Shown here piece by piece: positions 55,277-63,013 of a stretch of 64,000 nt of DNA. How positions within the stretch are numbered: the first letter of the stretch is position 1; every line of letters starts with the position of its first letter. The DNA is from UBA4742 sp963773335 (GTDB lineage Bacteria > Actinomycetota > Acidimicrobiia > Acidimicrobiales > Acidimicrobilacustridaceae), in NCBI GenBank assembly GCA_963773335.1, contig CAVZAT010000004.1:434001-498000 (forward strand), given 5' to 3'. The translations under genes and the position numbers were made by a program. The notes under the pieces were generated by a model. It saw nothing but the letters and a program-made list of their open reading frames with translations. It had not been told where the DNA came from and ran no database searches.

Positions 55277-56602
55277 ATGAGCGCCCCCTCACCAGGCCCC
55301 GACCACGACCCAGTGGCGCCCTCGCGCATGCCTCGCCGGCGCGGCTCGCTGCTGCGGGCCGACGTGGGCGGCGAGCAGGTGGTCTACGACCAGGATCGGC
55401 GTCACAGCTTCCGGCTCAACCGCACGGCCGGACTGCTCCTGGACCGCTGCGACGGCCAGTCCCGGGTCGGTGACGTGGTGGCTGAGCTGGCCCGGGCCTT
55501 CGCCGTGGATCCCGACCAGGTGGCCACCCAGCTGCGACGCACCGTGGACGCCTTCGTGGCCGACGGGCTGGTCGAGGATCCCAGCCGTGGGGCGCGGGCG
55601 CTGGCCCTCGAGCTGCATCGGGCCTGGGGCCCGCCCCCACCCCCCGCCGGATCGGCCGCGACCGAAGCCGGCCGCGACGCGGGCCCGGACCTCGACGCCG
55701 ACCCGGCGACCGAGATGAACCTCGATGTCGCGTCGGATCGTCCCGCCGCCTGGCGCCGAGTGCTGGACCTGCTGGTCCGCTTCACCGCCGATGACCCGGA
55801 GCTGGCCGCCGAGCTGGACCGGGTGTTCGGATCCCTCCCCGACGACCCGGCACCCCACCGCACGGCCGTGGATCGACGGCGCTGGTACCACCTGAGCCGC
55901 ACCGGCTCCGGCTCGATCGAGATCCGCCAGGGCACCCGTCAGGTGGGCGGAGCGACCTCGGCCGGCGCCGCCCTGTCCTTCACCCAATGGCACCTGAACC
56001 GCGAGGCGGTGGCCGGCGCGCTCGACCGGGTCCTGCTCCACGCCGGGGCCGTGCGCCTGGACGGGGGCGGTCTGGTCCTGCTCCCCGGCCAATCCAACGC
56101 GGGCAAGTCGACGCTGGTGGCGGGCCTGGTGCGAGCAGGTCGGGGCTACGTCACCGACGAGCTGATCGGCCTGGACCCTGGGACCGTGGTGGCCACCGGC
56201 TATCGCAAGGCCATCAGCCTCGACCCGGGAGCCTGGGACCTGTTCCCCGACGTGGAGCCCGCGTCCAGCGGGACCCGCCCAGAATGGTTGATCGACCCCA
56301 CCCGGCTGCACCCCGACGCCCTGGCGGGCGACGACCGCGGGGAGGTCTCGCTGGTGGTGTTCCCCCGGTTCCAGGATGGCGCCGCCACCGAGGCCGAGCC
56401 GCTGTCACCCGCGCAGGCCCTGGTCGAGCTCATCCGCCACGATCCGGCCCCGGATCCCCTGGACCCGGCCGCCTTCGACACGCTGACCGAGCTGGTCCGG
56501 CGAACGCCCGCCTACCGCCTGACCACTGGGGATCTCGCGCCCGCGGTGGCCCGGGTGCTGACGCTGGCCGGCCCGGCCCGGTTCACCGGATCGGACAGCT
56601 GA
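55277..56602 (+). CDS. PqqD-domain / HPr-kinase-like fusion protein
   Basis: A 441-residue protein. Residues about 20-100 form a PqqD-type domain (VVYDQDRRHSFRLNRTAGLLLDRCDGQSR, split here as the VYD, LN and LLDRCDG motifs), which in RiPP systems binds a leader peptide. Residues about 240-430 form an HPr-kinase-like P-loop module with PGQSNAGKSTLVAGL and a downstream YVTDELIGLD. Similar kinase-like proteins occur in lasso-peptide and other RiPP loci. No precursor, cyclase, protease or exporter of that sort lies nearby, so its partner is unknown. ATG 55277, divergent from the M23 gene with 27 bp between. Its 3' end overlaps the convergent hypothetical by 20 nt. Confidence 0.75.
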   Translation: MSAPSPGPDHDPVAPSRMPRRRGSLLRADVGGEQVVYDQDRRHSFRLNRTAGLLLDRCDGQSRVGDVVAELARAFAVDPDQVATQLRRTVDAFVADGLVEDPSRGARALALELHRAWGPPPPPAGSAATEAGRDAGPDLDADPATEMNLDVASDRPAAWRRVLDLLVRFTADDPELAAELDRVFGSLPDDPAPHRTAVDRRRWYHLSRTGSGSIEIRQGTRQVGGATSAGAALSFTQWHLNREAVAGALDRVLLHAGAVRLDGGGLVLLPGQSNAGKSTLVAGLVRAGRGYVTDELIGLDPGTVVATGYRKAISLDPGAWDLFPDVEPASSGTRPEWLIDPTRLHPDALAGDDRGEVSLVVFPRFQDGAATEAEPLSPAQALVELIRHDPAPDPLDPAAFDTLTELVRRTPAYRLTTGDLAPAVARVLTLAGPARFTGSDS

Positions 56603-57044
56603 ACAACGGACCGGCCTCACCGCCGCCCTCGAGGGCGAGGAGCTGACCGCCGACGTCGAGGTCGGCGGTGTCGGTCGACCCGGCCGACACCGGGGCCACG
56701 CCGTTGGTCACCGGACGGGTGATGACCAGCGTGGCGCTCGTCCCCGAGGCCAGCGGGGCGGTGGGTGATCCATCGACCCACCACACGTGCCCGCCGTAGC
56801 GGACCAGACGCAGCACGACCGAGTTCGGTCCGCAGGGATGCTCGACCTGCACCGTGACGTGATGCCGGCTGCCGACGGCCAGATCGGGCTGTGCCAACCA
56901 CGTCTGGTCGACCACGACCGCCACCGCGACGATCAGCACGACAAGGGCGACCGCCATGACCAGCACGACGCGGCGTCGTTGCCGACGCAGGGTGCGGGTC
57001 GACGAGATCCGCTCCGAGGGGCCACCCTCCGCCGATCCGGTCAT
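56583..57044 (-). CDS. Hypothetical single-pass membrane protein
   Basis: A 153-residue protein I do not recognise. An Arg-rich cytoplasmic lead (residues 18-25) is followed by one membrane helix (VVLVMAVALVVLIVAVAVVV, 26-45) and an outside domain of beta character with two cysteines (HPCGPNSVV and the terminal FSCPI), perhaps one disulfide. It lies downstream of thiQ on the same strand (39 nt) and may be the last gene of the thiamine unit, but nothing in it points to thiamine. Confidence 0.55.
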   Translation of the reverse strand: MTGSAEGGPSERISSTRTLRRQRRRVVLVMAVALVVLIVAVAVVVDQTWLAQPDLAVGSRHHVTVQVEHPCGPNSVVLRLVRYGGHVWWVDGSPTAPLASGTSATLVITRPVTNGVAPVSAGSTDTADLDVGGQLLALEGGGEAGPLFSCPIR

Positions 57045-57083
57045 GGCGCCAGCCTAAGGCCCGTCCGGGTCGCCGACCGGCGC

Positions 57084-58112
57084 TCAGCCGATGGGTCGGA
57101 CACCGGACGGATCGATGACCACGCCCACCGTCGTCCCGACCGCCGGGCGATCTGCGCCCGGGCGTCGGGCCTCGAGGCGTTCCCCTGAGGGGAGCGACAG
57201 CCACACCTGGGTGTGGTCACCGCGGAAGGCGACGGCATCGACGGTGCCCTCCACCGCAGCCGGCCCGGGCGCGACCCCCAGCCCGATGGCCTCCGGGCGA
57301 ATGAGCACCAGCGCGGGCGATCCCCCGGTCTCCACCGGGTCATCGAGATCGACCGTGGTCCAGCCCAGGTCGAGCCGGCCGCGCCGCCACACCGCCGGGA
57401 AGAGGTTGGTCAGGCCCAGGAAGCGGGCCACGAAGGCGTCGGCGGGCGCGGCCCACACCCGTTCGGGCGGACCCTCCTGCACGACCCGACCGTGGTCCAT
57501 GACCACCACCCGATCGGCCAGGGCCAGTGCCTCGGCCTGGTCGTGGGTGACGTACATGACCCCGAGGGACAGCTCGGCGAACAGTGCAGACAGCTCGAGC
57601 ACCAGGCGGTCGCGCAAGGTCCGGTCGAGCGCCCCCAGGGGCTCGTCCAACATGAGCAGCGCCGGCGACGGGGCCAGAGCCCGGGCCAGCGCCACCCGCT
57701 GGCGCTCCCCGCCCGACAACGTCCCGACCGCCCGATCCTCGAAGCCGGACAGCCCGACCAGCCCCAGCACCTCCGCCACCCGGGCCTGGCGGGCCGCGGG
57801 CCGGTCGCCACGCATGCGGAGCCCGAACGCGACGTTGGCGGCCACATCGCGATGGGGGAACAGGGCGTAGTCCTGGAACATCAGCCCGATCCCCCGCTGA
57901 TGGGTCGGCACCTCGGCCAGATCCCGCCCGTCGAGCAGGACACGCCCGGCGTCGGGCGGGGTGAGCCCAGCCACGACCCGCAACAGACTGGTCTTGCCGC
58001 AACCGCTGGGGCCCAACAGGGCCACGATCTCGCCGTCGCCCACCTCCAAGCTCAGCCCGGCCAAGGCCGCTTCGCCGTCGTAGGCCAGCTCGACGTCCTC
58101 GACGCTCAACAC
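57084..58112 (-). CDS. thiQ: Thiamine-type ABC transporter ATPase (ThiQ-like)
   Basis: A 342-residue ATPase: Walker A GPSGCGKTSLL (residues about 35-45), Q-loop MFQDYALFPHRD, signature LSGGERQR, Walker B LMLDEPLGALDR, switch VTHDQAEA. Residues 240-342 form a TOBE-like extension (LVLIRPEAIGLG), longer than E. coli ThiQ and more like spermidine/iron ATPases. Assigned to thiamine because it closes an operon led by thiN behind a TPP riboswitch. GTG 58112, 19 nt after the permease stop. Confidence 0.75.
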   Translation of the reverse strand: MLSVEDVELAYDGEAALAGLSLEVGDGEIVALLGPSGCGKTSLLRVVAGLTPPDAGRVLLDGRDLAEVPTHQRGIGLMFQDYALFPHRDVAANVAFGLRMRGDRPAARQARVAEVLGLVGLSGFEDRAVGTLSGGERQRVALARALAPSPALLMLDEPLGALDRTLRDRLVLELSALFAELSLGVMYVTHDQAEALALADRVVVMDHGRVVQEGPPERVWAAPADAFVARFLGLTNLFPAVWRRGRLDLGWTTVDLDDPVETGGSPALVLIRPEAIGLGVAPGPAAVEGTVDAVAFRGDHTQVWLSLPSGERLEARRPGADRPAVGTTVGVVIDPSGVRPIG

Positions 58113-58131
58113 GACGGCACCGGTCGGCCCA

Positions 58132-59794
58132 TCAGAACTCGCCCAGCGAGCCGACCCGCACCCGGTCGATGAGCAGGACGACGAGCGCGGTCAGCCCCAT
58201 GAGCAACGTGCTCAGCGCCAACGCCTGGCCCAGCTCCAGCGGTCCGGGTTGGCCGAGCAGCTGGTAGATGGCCACCGGCACCGTCGGGCGATCGGCGCGG
58301 ATCACGAACACGGTGGCGCCGAACTCGCCGAGCGACACGGCGAAGGCGAAGCCGGCAGCCACCACCAGGGCCCGGAACACGATGGGCAGGTCGACCTCGC
58401 GCCACACCCGCCAGGGTGAGGCACCCAGGACAGCCGCGGCCGAGCGCAGGTCCTGGTCGATCGAGCGCAGGACCGGGGTGACGGTGCGGATGACGAACGG
58501 GATCCCCACCAGGGCCTGGGCGATGGGGACCAGCCACAGCGAGTCGCGCAGGTCGAACGGCCAGCGGTCCAGGGCGATGAGGAAGCCGAAGCCGACGGTG
58601 GCGGCCGAGGTGCCCAAGGGGAGCATGAGGGCGGCGTCGAACCAGCGCAACGCGCCACCACCGCCGCGTCGGGCGATGGCCCAGCTCGCGCAGCCACCCA
58701 CCACCACGGCGAGGACGGTGGCCACCAGCGCGAACTCCAGGGAGTTCACGACCGCCTCGAGGGGCGACACGAACAGGGCGTTGTCGGTGCGGTTGGTGCC
58801 CAGCGCTCGCCAGGCGGCCAGTCCGCTGGCTCCCACCGTGGTGACCGACCGCCAGGCCAGCACCACCAACGGGGTGCCCAGCAGCAACCCCATGAGGGCC
58901 AGGGTGGCGATGACGAAGGCCCACTCGGCGCGCCCTCGCGGCCGGCGGGCCACCTCGCCTCGGGCCCGCAGCGCCCCGGCGGTGCCCTCACGTTGCTGGT
59001 GGCGGCCGTAGAGCACGAGGGCCAGCCCCACGCCCACCAGCTGCAGGATGGCCAGCACTGCGGCCACGTCGAGGTGAAGCAGATGGGTCGTCTGGTCGTA
59101 GATCTCCACCTCCAAGGTGCGGGCCCGGATCCCGCCCAGCAGGAGCACCACCCCGAAGGAGGTGAAGCAGAACAGGAACACGATCGACGCGGCCGCGGCG
59201 ATGGCCGGCCGCAGGCGGGGCAGGGTCACCTCGAGAAAGGCGCGTCGCCGTGGACGCGCCCAACGTCCGGGCCGCCTCCTCGAGCCGGGGATCCAGGTTG
59301 CCCCACAGGCCGCCCACCGTGCGCACGACGACGGCCACGTTGAAGAAGGCGTGGGCGATCAGGATCAGCCAGATGCTGCCGCGCAGGTCCACCCCGAGGG
59401 CCCCACCTGGGCCCAGCAGGGCCAGGAAGGCCACCCCCACCACCACGGTGGGCAGCACGAACGGGACGATCAGCAACGCCCACAGGACCCGCTTGCCGGG
59501 GAACTCGAACCGACCGAAGAGCGCGGCCATGGGCAACGCCACCACCAGGGTCACCACGGTGGAGGCGGTGGCCTCCCACAAGGTGAACCAGGCCACCTGC
59601 CGATAGGCGGGATCGGACAGGACCTGACCGACCACCCCGAGGTCCCAGTGGTCACCGGGATGCAGCCCCCGACCGATGATGGCCGCCACCGGCCAGGCGA
59701 AGAAGACGCCCAGGAAGGCCAACGGCACCGCCACCGGCAACGCCCCCAGGAGGCGCCGACCCGAGCTGGTCAGTGGATCACCACCGCGGTCCAC
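58132..59794 (-). CDS. thiP: Thiamine ABC transporter permease (ThiP-like), frameshifted
   Basis: About 553 residues with two fused permease halves, as in ThiP and FbpB: the first half has helices such as LAFLGVFFAWPVAAIIGRG and the loop LEEAARTLGAS, the second RSAAAVLGASPWRVWREVDLP, each being an EAA coupling motif. One extra base near 59239 separates the halves (RFLEVTLPRLRP is restored when removed). GTG 59794 overlaps the end of thiB by 25 nt. Imports thiamine or its phosphates with the lipoprotein upstream and ThiQ downstream. Confidence 0.75.
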
Positions 59795-60966
59795 TGATCC
59801 ACCCAGGTGGAGCGGTTGGCGCCCACCTGGTCGGGGGGCAGGTGCCAGATGGTGGCCGGCCGGGCGGTGTACTCGGCGAACAGCGCGGGCACGTGGGCCG
59901 CCGGGTTGACCGGCTGCACGTACATCTGCAACGGCATGTCCTGCTGGAACGGCACCGACAGCAGGAAGTCCACCAGAGCCCTGGCCGCGGCCGGGTGCTT
60001 GGCCCCTGCCAGTATCCCGGCGAACTCGACCTGTTGGTAGCAGGTGGAATCGATCACGCCGATGGGTGAGGTGGCCGGTCGGGGCGAGGCATTGATCACC
60101 GCGTACGCCGGGTCGGTGGCGTAGGACACCACGATCGGCTTGGTGCCCTTGCCGCCACCGCCGCTGAACGCGGTGTAGAAGGCCGTGTCCCAGCTCGCCT
60201 CTACATCGACCCCGTTGGCTCGCAACGCCTTCCAATACGCCTGCCATCCGCCGGTGGTGCTCGTGGCGGTGCCGGAGCCGGTGGAGCTGGTCGAGCCGAC
60301 ACCGTGGGCCGCGATGGTGGCCAGCAGGAAGGCCAGCCCCGGCGTCGAGGTGGACGGATCCTCGGTGACCAGCATCGACTTGTAGGTGGGCCGGGTCAGG
60401 TCGGCCAGGCTGGTGGGCGGGGCCACGCCGTGGCTGGCGAACCAGGCCTTGTCGTAGTCGACGCACACGTTCGCCTTGTCGATCGGGGTGACCCGGTGTC
60501 GGGGGTCGAGCTGGTAGCCGGAGGGCACCGAGACCAGCCCCGCGGCCCGATAGGGGGTGAACAGGTCGGCCTGGAAGGCGGTGGTGAGGGTGTTGTTGTC
60601 GATCCCGTAGAGCACGTCGCCCTCCGGGTCGGACTTGGTCAGCACCGCCTTGTTGACCACCTCCACACCGTCGCCGGCCTTGACCACCTGCACCTTGATG
60701 CCGGTCCGGGCCTCGAAGGCGGCCAGCACGGGCTTGGACACGGCGAAGGAGTCGTCGGTCAGCAGGCGGACGGTGCCCCCGATGCGGTTGCCGGTCGCGG
60801 TGGTGCCCGGCGCCGAGGTGGAGCTGGTCGACCCGCACGCCGCGGCCACCAGCGCGACCGCGACACCCACGCCGGCCATCATCAGGACCCAGGGGCGCGA
60901 CCCCGTGGTCCACCTGGAGGGACGGGATCGCCACGTCGTGGACACAGGTACCTTGCCTTTGTTCAT
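59770..60966 (-). CDS. thiB: Thiamine-binding lipoprotein (ThiB-like)
   Basis: A 398-residue extracellular solute receptor. A lipobox VAAACGS (about residues 40-46) follows the signal helix; the mature part is of the ThiB/iron-binding type (GGTVRLLTDDSFAVSKPVLAAFE split at 65-85, GIDNNTL, PPTSLADLTRP, YATDPAYAV). A Gly/Ser/Thr-rich insert (GSTSSTGSGTATSTTGG) near residue 225 is unusual. ATG overlaps the thiN stop (ATGA). The assignment to thiamine rests on family resemblance plus the TPP riboswitch that heads the operon. Confidence 0.8.
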   Translation of the reverse strand: MNKGKVPVSTTWRSRPSRWTTGSRPWVLMMAGVGVAVALVAAACGSTSSTSAPGTTATGNRIGGTVRLLTDDSFAVSKPVLAAFEARTGIKVQVVKAGDGVEVVNKAVLTKSDPEGDVLYGIDNNTLTTAFQADLFTPYRAAGLVSVPSGYQLDPRHRVTPIDKANVCVDYDKAWFASHGVAPPTSLADLTRPTYKSMLVTEDPSTSTPGLAFLLATIAAHGVGSTSSTGSGTATSTTGGWQAYWKALRANGVDVEASWDTAFYTAFSGGGGKGTKPIVVSYATDPAYAVINASPRPATSPIGVIDSTCYQQVEFAGILAGAKHPAAARALVDFLLSVPFQQDMPLQMYVQPVNPAAHVPALFAEYTARPATIWHLPPDQVGANRSTWVDQWTAVVIH

Positions 60967-61781
60967 CGGATCCCTGTCGGGACGGGGGATATCGGAGGCT
61001 CGGGACCGGGGAAGATGGCCAGCAGCACCCCGTCGGTCAGCTCGATCGACACGTGATCGTCCAACACCTCGTTGCTGACGCCGCGGGTCGACGCCGGCTG
61101 GAGCGTCTCGCCCAGCAGCGGGTAGCGCAGACCGTGGGTGGTGATCCCCCGGGCCGGTCCGTTCACGGGCAACAGCGTGAGCAGCTCCCCGACCTGGGCG
61201 GGCACGACCAGTCGATCCCGCACCACGAAGACCCGGGCCGGTCCGACATGGGCGGACACACGGATGTGGGCGTAGGCGTCGTCGGTCAACGCCAACAACC
61301 CGCCCAGCAGGTGGTCGAGCCGGCCGCCCGCGCCGCCGGCCACCACGATCTCCGAGGGATCGGTGGCCGCGGCCGCGGCCATGGCCAACGCCAGATCGGT
61401 GGCGTCCTTGGCCGTGGGATGGCGCTCGACGCGAGCGCCGGACGCCTCGGCCCGGGTCAGCGCTACAGGATCGACCGAGTCGAAATCACCCACCGCCACG
61501 TCGATGGGCCAACCGTGGGCCTGGGCCTGTTCGACACCCGAGTCGGCGGCCACCACGAATGCCCCGGGCACCAGCCGGGCTGCAGCTTCGCCACGCAGCG
61601 GATCCCCACCCACGAACACCACCACGCGGGAGTGGTCGACCACTCGATCGGCCCCGACGCCCAGAGGGGACTCGCCGCCGTCGAGTGAGGCGACGTCTGC
61701 TGCGACGGGATCGGGGTCGTTCATGGAGCGCGCTGCCAGCGGTCGGTCGGACGGGACGCGAACACGGCGAAGCCCGGACAT
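60963..61781 (-). CDS. thiN: Thiamine pyrophosphokinase
   Basis: A 272-residue kinase: VVFVGGDPLRGEAAARL, the conserved catalytic ADSGVEQA and VGDFDSV (DSG and GDFDS motifs), KDATDLALA, GGAGGRLDHLLGGL with the RxDH signature, and the C-terminal beta domain LLPVNGPARGITTHGLRYPL. It converts thiamine plus ATP to thiamine pyrophosphate. About 50 residues precede the first strand; the ATG at 61781 is kept because AGGGAG lies 4 nt ahead and immediately follows the riboswitch. First gene of thiN-thiB-thiP-thiQ, a salvage operon coupling uptake to pyrophosphorylation. Confidence 0.85.
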   Translation of the reverse strand: MSGLRRVRVPSDRPLAARSMNDPDPVAADVASLDGGESPLGVGADRVVDHSRVVVFVGGDPLRGEAAARLVPGAFVVAADSGVEQAQAHGWPIDVAVGDFDSVDPVALTRAEASGARVERHPTAKDATDLALAMAAAAATDPSEIVVAGGAGGRLDHLLGGLLALTDDAYAHIRVSAHVGPARVFVVRDRLVVPAQVGELLTLLPVNGPARGITTHGLRYPLLGETLQPASTRGVSNEVLDDHVSIELTDGVLLAIFPGPEPPISPVPTGIR

Positions 61782-61786
61782 GATCT

Positions 61787-61869
61787 CCCTGCGCCGGCAT
61801 TACCCGGATCAGGTCGTAACGGTCGGAGGATGCGATCCTCCCTCTCAGCCCATCAGGTCCGGGCTCCCG
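61787..61869 (-). promoter_or_regulatory. TPP riboswitch (thi box)
   Basis: On the minus strand the conserved thi-box pieces appear in order: GGGAGCC, ACCTGA, GGCTGAGAGGG (complement of 61840-61850), a GAGGATC-GATCCTC variable hairpin, CCGTTACGA, ACCTGATC, GGGTAATGCCGGCGCAGGGA. The 3' end runs into the ribosome site of thiN, so control of translation start by sequestration is likely. A -10-like TAGGGT lies at 61882-61887 (complement). Binding of thiamine pyrophosphate should lower thiN-thiB-thiP-thiQ expression. Confidence 0.95.
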
Positions 61870-61917
61870 TGTTCTGGCGAAACCCTAACACCGGCGCCCA
61901 CCCGCCGCCCGACCTCG

Positions 61918-61963
61918 TATTGGGCATCTTTGCGGTCGGATTCCGGCAATTTCCACGCCCAGA
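61918..61963 (+). repeat. 49-bp palindromic repeat, copy B
   Basis: TATTGGGCATCTTTGCGG then TCGGATTCCGGC and CACGCCCAGAT. It aligns without gaps to copy A. It lies between the thi operon promoter and the DUF559 gene; similarity to copy A continues weakly to about 62003 (ATTGTGGAGTATCAGTATC), which is the AT-rich promoter zone of the DUF559 gene. Confidence 0.7.
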
Positions 61964-62020
61964 TCGGCGGACGAGAACAGGCTATTGTGGAGTATCAGTA
62001 TCTTTCATAGTGTTTCCCGC

Positions 62021-62959
62021 GTGACCGGTTCGGCGACTTCACTGGCGGCGGAGCAACTCGGCCTGGTGACCCACGAGCAAGCGCTGGCCGCAGGGCTCTC
62101 CAGCTCCGGCATCCACCGCCGTGTCACATCAGGTCAGTGGGAGCGCGTGCAGCCCGGGGTCTACGGCATCGCCGGGACGCCCCCGTCTTCCAATCGGTCC
62201 CTCCTGGCCGCCTGCCTGAGCGCGGGAGGGTTGGCGACGATCTCACATCGTTCAGCCGCCGCGCACTGGGGGTTGCGCCTGCCGGATCCGAGCCCGCTCG
62301 AGATCTCCCTGGACCGGGAACGGGCGACCGCGATCACCGGGGTCGAGGTCCACCGCTCGCGCGACCTGTCCGCCGACCACATCGTTGCGGACGGGCCGCT
62401 CCCGGTCACCACGCCCGCACGAACCCTCGTGGACCTCGGTCAGGTCGTGCCGTGGTACCTGGTGCGCAGCCTGCTCGAACACCTGCTGACCAGTCGGCTG
62501 GTCACCGTCGACCAAGCACGAGCGGCCCTGTTGCTGCACTCACGTCGCGGGCGACGGGGTTGCGGGGCGCTGCGTCACGTGTTGGACCAGCGGGCGCTGC
62601 TCGACCGCCCCGCCGACAGTGTCCTCGAAGCCGCGTTCGCCGACCTGTGCGTGGCGCAGGACCTGCCGCGACCCCACTACCAGTTCGTGATCTTCACGCT
62701 TGGGGTCGCCCGCCGCATCGACTTCGCCTACCCCGAACTTCGTCTGGGGATCGAGGTGGACGGATTCGAGACGCACGCAACCGCCGTCGGCTTCGTGTCC
62801 GATCGGATCCGGGCCAACGAGCTGACGCTGCTGGGCTGGACCGTGTTGCACTTCACCTGGGCTCAGGTCATCCACCAGCCGGCGCGGGTGGCCGCGATCA
62901 TCCGCCGGGCGCTGCGTCTCCAGGAAGCGGATCCGGGTCACATTCAGAACTGGGCATGA
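62021..62959 (+). CDS. AbiEi-like antitoxin / DUF559 (Vsr-fold) protein
   Basis: A 312-residue protein of a common actinobacterial type: an N-terminal AbiEi-like winged helix (LAAEQLGLVTHEQALAAGLS, then GIHRRVTSGQWERVQPGVYGIAG) and a C-terminal DUF559 Vsr/restriction-like domain with YPELRLGIEVDGFETHA (acidic catalytic positions), DRIRANELTLLGWTVLHFTW. Function unproven; roles in defence or DNA repair are proposed for relatives, and no toxin gene adjoins. GTG 62021 follows an AT-rich stretch (61982-62015) with CATAGT as possible -10. Its last codons and stop lie inside repeat copy C, and copy B lies upstream in the opposite orientation. Confidence 0.75.
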   Translation: MTGSATSLAAEQLGLVTHEQALAAGLSSSGIHRRVTSGQWERVQPGVYGIAGTPPSSNRSLLAACLSAGGLATISHRSAAAHWGLRLPDPSPLEISLDRERATAITGVEVHRSRDLSADHIVADGPLPVTTPARTLVDLGQVVPWYLVRSLLEHLLTSRLVTVDQARAALLLHSRRGRRGCGALRHVLDQRALLDRPADSVLEAAFADLCVAQDLPRPHYQFVIFTLGVARRIDFAYPELRLGIEVDGFETHATAVGFVSDRIRANELTLLGWTVLHFTWAQVIHQPARVAAIIRRALRLQEADPGHIQNWA

Positions 62960-62995
62960 ATACTGCCGGTTTCCGGCCGCAAAGATGCCCAATTT
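62947..62995 (-). repeat. 49-bp palindromic repeat, copy C (inverted)
   Basis: Read on the minus strand: AAATTGGGCATCTTTGCGG, CCGGAAACCGG, then CATGCCCAGTTC. It contains the final codons (Asn-Trp-Ala) and the stop of the DUF559 gene. With copy B it frames a 1.08-kb unit as inverted repeats. Confidence 0.7.
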
Positions 62996-63013
62996 CGCGA
63001 GGGATGGCCGGGG

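Noticed and set aside
53780..57044. A lasso-peptide or other RiPP cluster around the PqqD-kinase fusion
   Set aside because: No precursor-like small ORF, cyclase, radical-SAM enzyme, protease or dedicated exporter is present.
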